Assembly (NCBI RefSeq): GCF_900143075.1
Contig: NZ_FRCY01000015.1
Span: forward strand, 1-64,000
From: Cyclobacterium lianum
Lineage (GTDB): Bacteria; Bacteroidota; Bacteroidia; Cytophagales; Cyclobacteriaceae
Length of the DNA stretch: 64,000 bases
Direction of reading: 5' to 3'
The notes under the pieces are model-generated. The model did no database searches. It had not been told where the DNA came from and worked only from the letters and a program-made list of their open reading frames with translations. This document shows positions 43,649-51,919 of this stretch, one piece after another; positions within the stretch are counted from its first letter, which is position 1, and the number at the start of each line of letters is the position of its first letter. The position numbers and the translations under genes are program-made.

Positions 43649-45103
43649 TCAAAAAGTTTTGGTAAATTCAATCTTAACCTTTAGCTGTAAATCCCGGATT
43701 ACCTTAAATATTTCTCTGATCGTCACTACCTGCACTTTGGTCAGGCTATTGATTCGGATATAATTTACCGGAGCTCGCTTGTTTTTTATGATGTCCACTG
43801 CTTGTTTTTCCAGCCTTAAACTCATCAGGTAATAATACGCCTGATAGAGCTCTGCTGAAACATCAGCAGCAAATACTCCTTTGTCAGTTAAAATTTTCAA
43901 CCGTTTTCCCGTATTGGTTTCAAAAATCCTGTTGGCAAGTGCATAAAGCCGTATCGCATCCACCATAGGTGTCATGGCCTTTTTGATATCAAAAACCTGC
44001 TCTTTTTCTACTTTGAAGGTCCTGATGTTCTTCAGCCAGGTGAGTTGGGTATCGTACTGCAGCGCATTCTGCGCCATGTTGAAGAAAAACCGTTCCAGAG
44101 GATGCTGAAGTTGTTCATCCATATAGGCTTTAAGATCCTCCAATAGCGTAAAATCACCATAAATGGGTCTACAATCAAAAAATGTTCCATAGCTCATTAC
44201 CGTCTCGATGGAAGATTCCTGAAACCAGGTGGCATAGTTTTTCTTCCAGTGGGAAAGCGAATGGGTCCACTTTGGGTTGCTGGCCATAAATCCGCCCTGA
44301 CAAAAGTTAAAACCGATCTCATTAAGCCGGTCGGAAACCTCTTTGGCGAAGCCCAGAAAATAATCCCTTACGAGGCTACGCTGTTCGTTGGCCTTGTCTT
44401 CGTAGATAATGGCATTATCCTGATCTGTTTTCAGGGTTTGTTCTTTTCTGCCTTCACTTCCCAATACGAAAAAGACAAACCTGGCTGGCGGCTCTCCCTG
44501 CTCCTTTACCACCTGCTCGATCACACGCAGTGCTATGGTGTCTGCAATGGTTGAAATGATCTGATTGATGATTTCAGCCCTTACGCCCCGTTGGATCAAT
44601 TGATCCACAATTCCCGGTACCTGCTGCCATTTGAGCTTCAGCTCTTCTTTGTCCAGTGCCAGCTTTACCGATTGAATGAAAATAAATGGGGATTGTGACT
44701 GTATCGTCAAAATTCTGTTTCGGCTGGTCACTCCGATGTAAACACCCCCCTCAGAAACCAACAGGTAGCGGGTTTTGGTACGAAACATCAACAAAAGAGC
44801 TTCATAAACAAAAGCCTCTTTTGGAATAGAAACCAGCTTTTTGTCCATGATTTCCACCACAGCCCTCTCCGGAGAAACCCCCTCAGCCAATACATTATCC
44901 CTCAATGTAATATCTGTGATGACCCCGACAATATTACTTTTATCTCTTCCTACAAAAAGGCAACTGGACATTTCCTTACGCATGATCTGCGTGGCGGCAG
45001 CAATGCTGGTTTCTGGCGGGCAGAATAAAATTTCCCTTAGCGGAATCTCACCAATGGTTTTGACATAAAAATCATCCAATACAGTCAACGGATCAGCGGG
45101 CAT
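43649..45103 (-). CDS. CBS-domain and DUF294 nucleotidyltransferase-like protein
   Basis: 484 residues from ATG 45101-45103 (MPADPLTVLDDFYVKT); the open frame reaches 11 codons further up. Two CBS motifs at about 20-140 (SIAAATQIMRKEMSSCLFVGRDKSNIVGVITD, EAFVYEALLLMFRTKTRYLLVSEGGVYIG), then a GlnD-like nucleotidyltransferase signature VLGSEGRKEQTLKTDQDNAIIYED at about 220-245, and a C-terminal helical DUF294 part. Related proteins often have an N-terminal cyclic-nucleotide domain, which is absent here. It may regulate a transporter or enzyme through nucleotide binding. Confidence 0.85.
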   Translation of the reverse strand: MPADPLTVLDDFYVKTIGEIPLREILFCPPETSIAAATQIMRKEMSSCLFVGRDKSNIVGVITDITLRDNVLAEGVSPERAVVEIMDKKLVSIPKEAFVYEALLLMFRTKTRYLLVSEGGVYIGVTSRNRILTIQSQSPFIFIQSVKLALDKEELKLKWQQVPGIVDQLIQRGVRAEIINQIISTIADTIALRVIEQVVKEQGEPPARFVFFVLGSEGRKEQTLKTDQDNAIIYEDKANEQRSLVRDYFLGFAKEVSDRLNEIGFNFCQGGFMASNPKWTHSLSHWKKNYATWFQESSIETVMSYGTFFDCRPIYGDFTLLEDLKAYMDEQLQHPLERFFFNMAQNALQYDTQLTWLKNIRTFKVEKEQVFDIKKAMTPMVDAIRLYALANRIFETNTGKRLKILTDKGVFAADVSAELYQAYYYLMSLRLEKQAVDIIKNKRAPVNYIRINSLTKVQVVTIREIFKVIRDLQLKVKIEFTKTF

Positions 45104-45169
45104 GCAAACAGATTTTTTGCAAAGATGAAAAATCATTCTGAGTTAATAAAAAGTAATTGCGAAATAGAG

Positions 45170-45200
45170 TTTGTAATTAAAAAAAACCGCCTTACATTTG
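45170..45200 (+). promoter_or_regulatory. perfect Bacteroidota promoter before the tRNA array
   Basis: TTTG at 45170-45173, 19 nt, TACATTTG at 45193-45200, with no mismatch to TTTG-N19-TANNTTTG. Expected start about 45206. The nearest gene in this direction is the tRNA array from about 45290. Confidence 0.9.
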
Positions 45201-45204
45201 CACA

Positions 45205-45258
45205 AGCTTTTGAAAAAGCTCCATTAAACAGGCTGAAAAGCCTGTTTCTATTTTAATT
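45205..45258 (+). ncRNA. possible short leader RNA or attenuator with two hairpins
   Basis: Right after the promoter, AGCTTTT and AAAAGCT (45205-45220) form a hairpin, then AAACAGGCT, loop GAAA, AGCCTGTTT (45226-45247) a perfect 9-bp hairpin followed by CTATTTTA. The second looks like an intrinsic terminator, which would leave a transcript of only about 50 nt or attenuate the tRNA transcription. Whether it functions is not visible. Confidence 0.4.
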
Positions 45259-45285
45259 GAAAATTGCTTTGGCTTTTCCGAATAA

Positions 45286-45323
45286 TGCATCCCGACCTTT
45301 AAGTCGGGGAGGTTTCAGGAGGG
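45286..45323 (+). pseudogene. tRNA-Arg relic A (anticodon arm only)
   Basis: CCCGACCTTTAAGTCGGG (45291-45308) followed by GAGGTTTCAGG, which is the piece of the tRNA-Arg copy after its anticodon arm; 5' and 3' parts are lost. It shares the swapped anticodon arm of relic B. Confidence 0.55.
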
Positions 45324-45360
45324 AAGTGAGAAATACCGATTGCGAGAAAACAAAAAGAAT

Positions 45361-45417
45361 GGTCCTGTAGCTCAACTGGATAGAGCATCCCGACCTTTAA
45401 GTCGGGAAGGTTTCAGG
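45361..45417 (+). pseudogene. tRNA-Arg relic B (5' half with swapped anticodon arm)
   Basis: The first 27 nt equal those of the intact tRNA-Arg (acceptor strand, D arm). The anticodon arm is then replaced by a 7-bp palindrome with stem CCCGAC/GTCGGG and a 6-nt loop. The sequence AGGTTTCAGG follows as in the real tRNA, after which the T arm and 3' acceptor are gone. Not a functional tRNA. Confidence 0.7.
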
Positions 45418-45458
45418 GGGACGAGGGAAATCCCAATAAGGGGAAAAATAAATAGAAT

Positions 45459-45532
45459 GGTCCTGTAGCTCAACTGGATAGAGCAACTGCCTTCTAAGCA
45501 GTAGGTTTCAGGTTCGAGTCCTGACAGGATCA
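45459..45532 (+). tRNA. tRNA-Arg (anticodon UCU)
   Basis: A 74-nt cloverleaf: acceptor GGTCCTG with CAGGATC plus discriminator A, D arm GCTC...GAGC, anticodon arm ACTGC-CTTCTAA-GCAGT with TCT anticodon, T arm CAGG-TTCGAGT-CCTG. No CCA is encoded. It reads AGA codons and probably AGG. The array around it contains broken copies, so this is the only intact member. Confidence 0.95.
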
Positions 45533-45578
45533 CGGAAATTTCAACGGTTGGAATTACGCGGATGACATAACGAAACGC

Positions 45579-45636
45579 GATAGAGCATCCCGACCCTAAG
45601 GCGGGAAGGTTTCAGGTTCGAGTCCTGACAGGGTAA
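45579..45636 (+). pseudogene. tRNA-Arg relic D (3' part with swapped anticodon arm)
   Basis: GATAGAGC (end of D arm), then CCCGACCCTAAGGCGGG, a diverged version of the swapped arm, then AGGTTTCAGGTTCGAGTCCTGACAGGGTAAC which is the complete tRNA-Arg T arm and 3' acceptor strand except for the last bases. The 5' half is missing. Confidence 0.65.
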
Positions 45637-45664
45637 CAAAAATAGTGGGGTTAGCAATATTTAT

Positions 45665-45737
45665 GATTCCGTAGCTCAGCTGGTAGAGCATAACACTTTT
45701 AATGTTAGGGTCCTGGGTTCGAGCCCCAGCGGGATCA
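45665..45737 (+). tRNA. tRNA-Lys (anticodon UUU)
   Basis: 73 nt: acceptor GATTCCG with CGGGATC plus A, D arm GCTC...GAGC, anticodon stem TAACA/TGTTA with loop CTTTTAA (TTT anticodon), T arm CTGGG-TTCGAGC-CCCAG. No encoded CCA. Confidence 0.96.
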
Positions 45738-45753
45738 CAAAAATGAGAAATCT

Positions 45754-45876
45754 TGTTCTTCAGAGCAGGGTTTCTTTACTTTCAGACATCTGGTGTAGGC
45801 GAGAAGTTTATCCCGATGCAGGGCCGGTTGCGGGCTGATTCGGGAAGCCCCAGCGAGGACAAGCCGTTAATAAAAT
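45754..45876. repeat. 123-bp direct repeat, copy 1
   Basis: Near-identical to 45941-46063 (five differences over 123 bases by eye), offset 187 bp. It contains CCCGATGCAGGGCCGG...TTCGGGAAGC stem-forming segments. No coding potential is clear on either strand. Function unknown. Confidence 0.85.
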
Positions 45877-45940
45877 GTCCCCAAGGACATTTTTAGGCTT
45901 GGGCCAGGATGCAGGGTAGGTACATATACATATTTAACCA

Positions 45941-46063
45941 TGTTCTTCGGAGCAGGGTTTCTTTGCTTTCAGACATCTGGTGTAGGCGAGAAGTTTATCC
46001 CGATGCAGGGCCGGTTGCGGTCTGATTCGGGAAGCCCCAGCGAGGAAAAGCGGTTAATAAAAT
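45941..46063. repeat. 123-bp direct repeat, copy 2
   Basis: Second copy; same orientation as 45754-45876. The 64 bases between the copies hold no feature. The gap to the subtilase stop (46155) is otherwise empty. Confidence 0.85.
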
Positions 46064-46154
46064 ATGTCTAAAAGCTTTTTTCAGGTATTGGCCAGCATGG
46101 AAGACAGGTTTCATTTTGATCGCATGCGAAGACTCTGGAAAGGCGAATCTATTA

Positions 46155-49100
46155 TTATTCCTTCATCACCTTGAATGTCTGCACCTCTTTGCCCGCCTGA
46201 ACCTGAATAAGGTAAAGCCCCTGTGTATAAACGAAATCCAGAACAAACTCCATTCCTTGCCTTTCCTTATCAAATTTTACCTGTTGCTTCAAGCGTCCTG
46301 CACCATCAAAAACGCGGACATCGATCTCTCCCATATACGAGTTATTTACAAAAAGAGACAGTTTTTCAGCGACTGGATTTGGGCCTATGGCATACCCTGA
46401 TCTGCCTGAAAAAATATCCTCTCCGGAGCTGGAGACCACCACGACTGCAGATAGTCTGTTGCATTGATCATCAATCACAGCTACCTGATATGCCCCACCA
46501 TCAGCCACCATATAACTTCTTTCCCTTGCACCTTCTATGGGCTCGCCGTCCCGATACCATTGGTATGAGCTTGCCGGGATCCTGGAGCTCAGTTGGGATC
46601 CATTGGCGACAATTTCAGGCCTTCTGAGTGAATTGGGATTGATCACAACGCTTTTTTCATAGCGATTTACACCACCCGGTCCACTGATCTCAAGGGAAAT
46701 GGTATAGGTTCTGGGATTGTTGAAAATAAAGGTTGGATCGGTAGCGGTGGATGTTCCCAGGCCACCAAAATCCCAGTTATAGGCCGTAATATTTCCTTCA
46801 GAGAGGTTCTCAAATTCAGCCAGGCCGCCTGCACAGTTAAATGCCACGTTAAAATTGGCCAATAAAACATTTTCGCATAAGATATTGCTCCAGTTTGCGG
46901 CATTAATTACAGTGGATTGCGGGCCCAGATTGATTACCGACTCCCCTTGCAAGTCGACATTCTGCACATTTAGGCCTTCAAAACAATACTTTCTATAGGG
47001 CTCATGTATCAGAATCGCCTTTCCGGGCGAACTGATTATTGTCTGCCCACCTGGGGCATCACCGTGCTCGATCCCCTCCTCTACGAGCAAAGATAGGCCA
47101 TCGCCGATCCTCAATGCAGAGCCGCCTGTCAAATCCAATACACCGACATGGGTCATGTCCTGATTGAGCTGCGTCTCGCCATTCAATTCGAGTCTTGCAA
47201 TATTACCGCTCGCATTGACCTGAAGGTTTCCTCCCAGGTTTACCAACCGCCGTATTGGGGAAATAGAAAAGTCTTCGTAAACCCCATTTTCTCCGGTAAA
47301 AACCATATTCAGGGCTGCCGGCAATTCTACTCCCGGATTAGCCCTGAACAGGGACTTGAATTCAACGGTAGTAAGGCCGCCTCGAATTCTGGTTCCTGAG
47401 GACAATTCAACTTCATTTACGAGCAATCTTTCCATTCCGAATTCAACAACTGCCTCGCTGATTTCCAGCTCGTTTATTCCCGGCATGGAAAGTACCCGCC
47501 ATCGTCCCTCGTCAAACCAGACATTTACATCAGAGAAATCCAGCTGACCAAAATCAAGAATGTTTTCATTTTGGTCCGTTCCCTCGAAATGTATCAGCCC
47601 ATTCCGGACATTGGTAAGGTTGTTACTTGACCTGAATCCATTGCGAATCAACAGCTCGTTTTGATTTAAATCCAATACCAATGGTTCTTGTCCAAAAATA
47701 TTCAGGCTAAAGACGTCGGTATTTTCTGAAAGACTGATCGTCTGTCCTGCCAGCGGCCTGTCTATCACAACTCTTGTTCCTTCATCAGGAATAATATTGG
47801 CACTCGGCCCGCTGCTGTTTTCAGACCAATTGTTCGGATTATCCCAGTTGCCATCTGTTCCTATCCAGTACAATGTGTTGGCCTGTCCGTCGGAAACGCC
47901 TGCAGAGAAAACGAGGCTGTAGGGTTGCTGGGAGTTGGCCAGATCTCCTTTATGGCTCACGCGCACGGTATACCTCTGAGGATTGGGGTTTTCAATCGAC
48001 ACCTGCTCAACGTTATCCCGAAAATTGTCTCCGTTCCTGCTGGCAATAGCACTGGAGCCATCCCTGGGGTTTAAAGTCCAGGGAAAGAAAGTATTGCCAT
48101 TTTCATCAATGATACGCAAGTCGAGATCATTTACCAGCATGAGATCTGTGGGATTGACACTCAGTGCAGGGGAAGTGCCTGCAGGGTCGGTCCAGGCGAT
48201 AGTTGTTTTGATAGGATCCACCCCATTGGAAATAAATTCAAACTCATAGGTTTCCCCCTGCTGCAGGTTTAGCTCTCTGATGATTTTTGAACTACCATCT
48301 TCATCGATGATCATGTTGGCTGCCGCTTCGGTATCCAACAGGCCCCAACCGTGCATGTAGTCTGGTCCGGGGTTCATACCCGCTTCCCTGGCCGTCTGTA
48401 TGGCTAGGGCTTTGAGGGTAGCAGAAAGCATGTATCTGCCGGCATTTCTATTGCGGTACAATTCCTGAACGAGCAGCAAAGAGCCAGAAACATTGGGGGT
48501 GGCCATGGAAGTACCACTCAAGGTAGCGTAACTGTCGGCTCCATTTTCACCTTGTATGGCTGAGCTAAACACGTTTACCCCCATCCCTACCAAATCTGGT
48601 TTGATTCTGCCGTCGTCTACCGGTCCCCAGCTGGAAAACGAGCTCATGTTTACATCGGAAGGACCTGTATAATCCCCCTGCAAGCTGACTGCCCCAATGG
48701 TAAGGCTGTTTTTCGCTACTCCCTCAGGTCCAATGGAGTCGTCCGGTCCGTCTGCATCCCTGGAGCCATCCCCTACATCAGACCGGTCATTGCCCGCCGC
48801 CCAGATAATGGTGTAAAAGGGTTTTGCGAATGCGAGTTCATCGATTTGTCTGGATTTGTTGGTATAAAAACCAAATCTGTAATCTTCACTTGCGCTTATG
48901 CCTTCATTCCCCGCCCAGGTCCAGTTGTTGTTACTGTCTCTATACCAGCCCATCAAAAACCCGTAAGAGTGGTTTGAAATCAAGTGTCCGCCAGGATTGA
49001 GGTCGGGGTCATAGCTGTTTTGAGTCATTTTTGAGATATCGGCGTCCCAGTTAAAAGCCCAGCCGATGGCCTCTCTGGCCATTCCTGCCGCATTTCTGTT

Positions 49101-49589
49101 GTTGCCGGCAGCTAAAATGGTTCCGGTCACGTGGGTAGCATGATTACTGATTTCTTCCGTCGACCCGTCGATCTGGGTCACCCTGTTGCCAAATTCGTTG
49201 TGATTGGCTTTGGGCCTGGTCTGGTCGTAAATACCGATAATCATGTCCGTCCCGGACAGATTAAGATTCAAATTTCCTCCTGCCTGTAAGGAATTAGTAC
49301 CCGTAGCAGCTGCAGCATTCAGGTTATGAGTGGTATAATATACCGGATGGTTATCGTCATCAAGGTATTGAAATACAGCAACCCGCTGATCGGCCAGATC
49401 CATGACGAGGGGAATGCCCATGGCCTCGGCTATCACAGATTTTTCCTCCGGCTTCAGGCTATATCGCCGGACATTGTCCTGCAAGCGCTGAAACACCTCA
49501 GACCTGACCTGCCGCATGCCTTCCTGGGCCTGGATAAATCCCGCTTTAGCCACTAAAAGAAGAAGGGTCAAAGCAATTAGTTTTCTCAT
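46155..49589 (-). CDS. T9SS-secreted subtilisin-like serine protease (S8)
   Basis: From ATG 49587-49589, 1144 residues. Signal peptide 1-22 (MRKLIALTLLLLVAKAG-FIQAQ). Peptidase S8 domain: Asp122 in IGIYDQTRP, His150 in NHATHVTGTI, oxyanion Asn267 in AAGNDRS, Ser361 in GTSMATPNVSG. A beta-sandwich domain follows, then a long repetitive beta-helix-like region, a PKD domain (AYNWDFGGLGTSTATDP), an Ig-like domain, and a C-terminal T9SS type A sorting domain (IGPNPVAEKLSLFV...QTFKVMKE). It is exported through the type IX system and anchored or released outside. Last gene of the SusC-SusD-lipoprotein group, 67 bp from the lipoprotein stop. Confidence 0.95.
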   Translation of the reverse strand: MRKLIALTLLLLVAKAGFIQAQEGMRQVRSEVFQRLQDNVRRYSLKPEEKSVIAEAMGIPLVMDLADQRVAVFQYLDDDNHPVYYTTHNLNAAAATGTNSLQAGGNLNLNLSGTDMIIGIYDQTRPKANHNEFGNRVTQIDGSTEEISNHATHVTGTILAAGNNRNAAGMAREAIGWAFNWDADISKMTQNSYDPDLNPGGHLISNHSYGFLMGWYRDSNNNWTWAGNEGISASEDYRFGFYTNKSRQIDELAFAKPFYTIIWAAGNDRSDVGDGSRDADGPDDSIGPEGVAKNSLTIGAVSLQGDYTGPSDVNMSSFSSWGPVDDGRIKPDLVGMGVNVFSSAIQGENGADSYATLSGTSMATPNVSGSLLLVQELYRNRNAGRYMLSATLKALAIQTAREAGMNPGPDYMHGWGLLDTEAAANMIIDEDGSSKIIRELNLQQGETYEFEFISNGVDPIKTTIAWTDPAGTSPALSVNPTDLMLVNDLDLRIIDENGNTFFPWTLNPRDGSSAIASRNGDNFRDNVEQVSIENPNPQRYTVRVSHKGDLANSQQPYSLVFSAGVSDGQANTLYWIGTDGNWDNPNNWSENSSGPSANIIPDEGTRVVIDRPLAGQTISLSENTDVFSLNIFGQEPLVLDLNQNELLIRNGFRSSNNLTNVRNGLIHFEGTDQNENILDFGQLDFSDVNVWFDEGRWRVLSMPGINELEISEAVVEFGMERLLVNEVELSSGTRIRGGLTTVEFKSLFRANPGVELPAALNMVFTGENGVYEDFSISPIRRLVNLGGNLQVNASGNIARLELNGETQLNQDMTHVGVLDLTGGSALRIGDGLSLLVEEGIEHGDAPGGQTIISSPGKAILIHEPYRKYCFEGLNVQNVDLQGESVINLGPQSTVINAANWSNILCENVLLANFNVAFNCAGGLAEFENLSEGNITAYNWDFGGLGTSTATDPTFIFNNPRTYTISLEISGPGGVNRYEKSVVINPNSLRRPEIVANGSQLSSRIPASSYQWYRDGEPIEGARERSYMVADGGAYQVAVIDDQCNRLSAVVVVSSSGEDIFSGRSGYAIGPNPVAEKLSLFVNNSYMGEIDVRVFDGAGRLKQQVKFDKERQGMEFVLDFVYTQGLYLIQVQAGKEVQTFKVMKE

Positions 49590-49656
49590 CCTGTCGCTAC
49601 ATTTTTTTCGGGATCTGGCCATTGGCCATGATAATATAAATCAAGTCCCGGTTTTT

Positions 49657-50475
49657 TTACTCAATGATACGGGTCAATGTGGTGACGCCACTTTCTTCGG
49701 TCTCCTCTGTCCTCCAGCTTATTCTGATGGTCCCGTCGGCATTTACCCTGCCGGTACCATTGAAGGTATCTCCTCCGAAAACAAGGTCGGGCTGATCGGT
49801 GATGGTAATCTCTCCACACAGCTCTGTAAATACCGCCGGATTATCTTCAGCTCCAAATACCTGGGAGTAAACACCACCTGTGATATCCGAGATTCTATAG
49901 GTAAAAGGCTCCAGCTCTGTGATGACCACCTGATAATTCACAGTCCCCCCGGTGCCAACCGTAACGGTACTGTATTCACCCGCCAGATCAGAAGGGCAAG
50001 ACAACCGGATCTCAATGGTGAGTCGGTTGTAGTTGGTGCTGATCTTCATATCTCCCGCATCCAATATGGTCAGGGTCAGATCTGGCGTCTCATCAGTACC
50101 CAGATTACCTGTCAGGATTTCAATCGGCATGTCCACATAACTACTATTTGCGGGAATGGTTACTTCATTTTCCAATAGCCGGTAGTGCACACCCGCTATC
50201 GCGGATGATTCAGGATCTACCCCTACCAGAATCGTCACAGGCTCGGAAAGCTGCTGCCCCACCAGATTCAGTCTCACCATTTCCTGATCTATCTGGTTGT
50301 TACTTGTTTTGGTCAGGATTTTCCGAACCGTTCCATTGGGGCGGGAGGCATCTTCAAATTCCACTTCCAGCCCCTCCCACACAATATTGAATCCTGACTC
50401 TTCCATGCAGGCAGCCAGCCCGAATGAGATTATCAGGAAAAAAGCTGCAACTATTGTTTTACTGATGGTTACCAT
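49657..50475 (-). CDS. surface lipoprotein of a SusCD locus
   Basis: 272 residues with lipobox (GLAACMEE, Cys22). Two beta-sandwich stretches: residues about 30-150 contain the Calx-beta-like pattern with VTILVGVDPESSAIAGVHY and VTIPANSSYVDMPIEI, as in DUF1735/DUF4843-type surface proteins of Bacteroidota; the remainder carries CPSDLAGEY and a final TGRVNADGTIRISW-type strand. It probably binds the substrate at the cell surface beside SusD. The start is 2 bp after the SusD stop, so it is translated from the same mRNA. Confidence 0.75.
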   Translation of the reverse strand: MVTISKTIVAAFFLIISFGLAACMEESGFNIVWEGLEVEFEDASRPNGTVRKILTKTSNNQIDQEMVRLNLVGQQLSEPVTILVGVDPESSAIAGVHYRLLENEVTIPANSSYVDMPIEILTGNLGTDETPDLTLTILDAGDMKISTNYNRLTIEIRLSCPSDLAGEYSTVTVGTGGTVNYQVVITELEPFTYRISDITGGVYSQVFGAEDNPAVFTELCGEITITDQPDLVFGGDTFNGTGRVNADGTIRISWRTEETEESGVTTLTRIIE

Positions 50476-50477
50476 AC

Positions 50478-51911
50478 CTAATATCCCGGGTTTTGCTCTA
50501 AATTTTCATTCAATTGAATCTGTTCCAACGGAAGGTTTCCTAAAATCCTGTAGTCCGTGTAGGGCACTTCCAAAAACTCTCCATGTTTGCTGATATCCCT
50601 TCCGTTTCTTTTCAGATCAAAAAACCGATGCCCCTCCAAAGCAAACTCCAGCCGCCTTTCGAGCAAAATACGGTTCAGCAAAGCTTCTCCGGAGAGCAGG
50701 TTATCAACCGGACCCAGGCCTCGTTTGGAACGCACGGCATTGATATCCTCCCGGGCGCCGGCGGGATTGTTCTCATACCTGGCCTCAGCTCTGATGAGGT
50801 ACAATTCCGCTGCCCTGATAATCGGCAGGTTTTCCAGAAAATCTCCCTTGTATCCGGTCCATTTCCTGCTGGCGTAAACAGGGCCCTCAATGCCCTCGCG
50901 GGTCGTCTCTCTCCAGCAATCTCTCCTCACATCCCCTTCTTCATAGGCAGCAATCAATTCATTTGAGGCGCCGATGATAAATTGGGCGGCAGGTTCGTTG
51001 TCAGCAACAAGGGAATTGAGGGAGTTATTTACCCCATCCACACTGCTCCAGTCCACCTGCCTGAGCTCCAGCTCAAAGAGTGATTCGGGATGTGGTGCTC
51101 TGGAAAAACCCTGAACATATTGGCCCGCTTCGAGCAAACCGTCTCCGTTGGTTCTCAGTCCGAGAAAATTCATGGCGGAGGTAGCTGCCGCCTCCGCATC
51201 TTCCATCCGTCCCCAATACAAATACAGCCTGGCCAGCAGGGTAAGTGCAGCACCTGCATTGGCATAGTAAACGCCTTCAGATCCCAATGGCGCTCCACCC
51301 ACCAGCGGTATGGCAGCCAACAAATCACTTTCTATCTGCTCATAAACTTCAGCTACTGTCGACCTGCTTCTGAAATCTGCATCAGAAGCTACCAATGTAG
51401 GGTTTAACCGCAATATCGGACCTAAATTGAAGCCATCTACCTCCCGGCCGGGTTCATAACCATAGACCCTGCAGAGGTCAAAGTAGAACAATGCCCGCAT
51501 GAAATACGCATCCCCCTTGATAAAATCCTTTGTCTGAGTATCTCCGGACACACTTTCATCATCAATACTCGCAATGATAAGGTTGGCATCATTGATACCG
51601 CCGTACACCACGCCATTCCAGATGGAGATATGATCCCTGTCTCCGTTGGATTCTTCTCCCTGGTAGCGCCCGGTGTTGGCCACCAGCCTTAAATTATCCG
51701 CCAGAATTTCCGGAGCAATCATCATCGTCTGCCCGTAATAGCTGAAGCTGGTCGCACGGTTGTACATGGAATTGGCTACCGACTGATAGCCCGACACATC
51801 GTTAAACGCTACCTCTGGGGTAAGACTTTGCCGGGGTGTGGTATTCAGGTCTGTACATGAAAATGCGGCAAACAGACCTGAAAGAGCGATATATTTATGG
51901 AAAATTTTCAT
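50478..51911 (-). CDS. SusD/RagB-family nutrient-binding lipoprotein
   Basis: 477 residues from ATG 51909-51911 (MKIFHKYIALSGLFAAFSC, Cys19 lipobox); upstream codons are open but not conserved. SusD fold: LNTTPRQSLTPEVAFNDVSGYQSVANSMY, helical TPR-like core (AGAALTLLARLYLYWGRMEDAE), and RAAELYLIRAEARYENN with the typical C-terminal NPGY end. It is the surface lid of the SusC pore. The usual pairing with a glycoside hydrolase is replaced here by a protease downstream. Confidence 0.93.
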   Translation of the reverse strand: MKIFHKYIALSGLFAAFSCTDLNTTPRQSLTPEVAFNDVSGYQSVANSMYNRATSFSYYGQTMMIAPEILADNLRLVANTGRYQGEESNGDRDHISIWNGVVYGGINDANLIIASIDDESVSGDTQTKDFIKGDAYFMRALFYFDLCRVYGYEPGREVDGFNLGPILRLNPTLVASDADFRSRSTVAEVYEQIESDLLAAIPLVGGAPLGSEGVYYANAGAALTLLARLYLYWGRMEDAEAAATSAMNFLGLRTNGDGLLEAGQYVQGFSRAPHPESLFELELRQVDWSSVDGVNNSLNSLVADNEPAAQFIIGASNELIAAYEEGDVRRDCWRETTREGIEGPVYASRKWTGYKGDFLENLPIIRAAELYLIRAEARYENNPAGAREDINAVRSKRGLGPVDNLLSGEALLNRILLERRLEFALEGHRFFDLKRNGRDISKHGEFLEVPYTDYRILGNLPLEQIQLNENLEQNPGY

Positions 51912-51919
51912 TTTTTTTA

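Noticed and set aside
45286-45480. Regular recurrence of CCCGACCTTTAAGTCGGG, which could suggest a CRISPR-like array
   Set aside because: Only three copies, unequal spacing, spacers are tRNA pieces, and no cas genes nearby.
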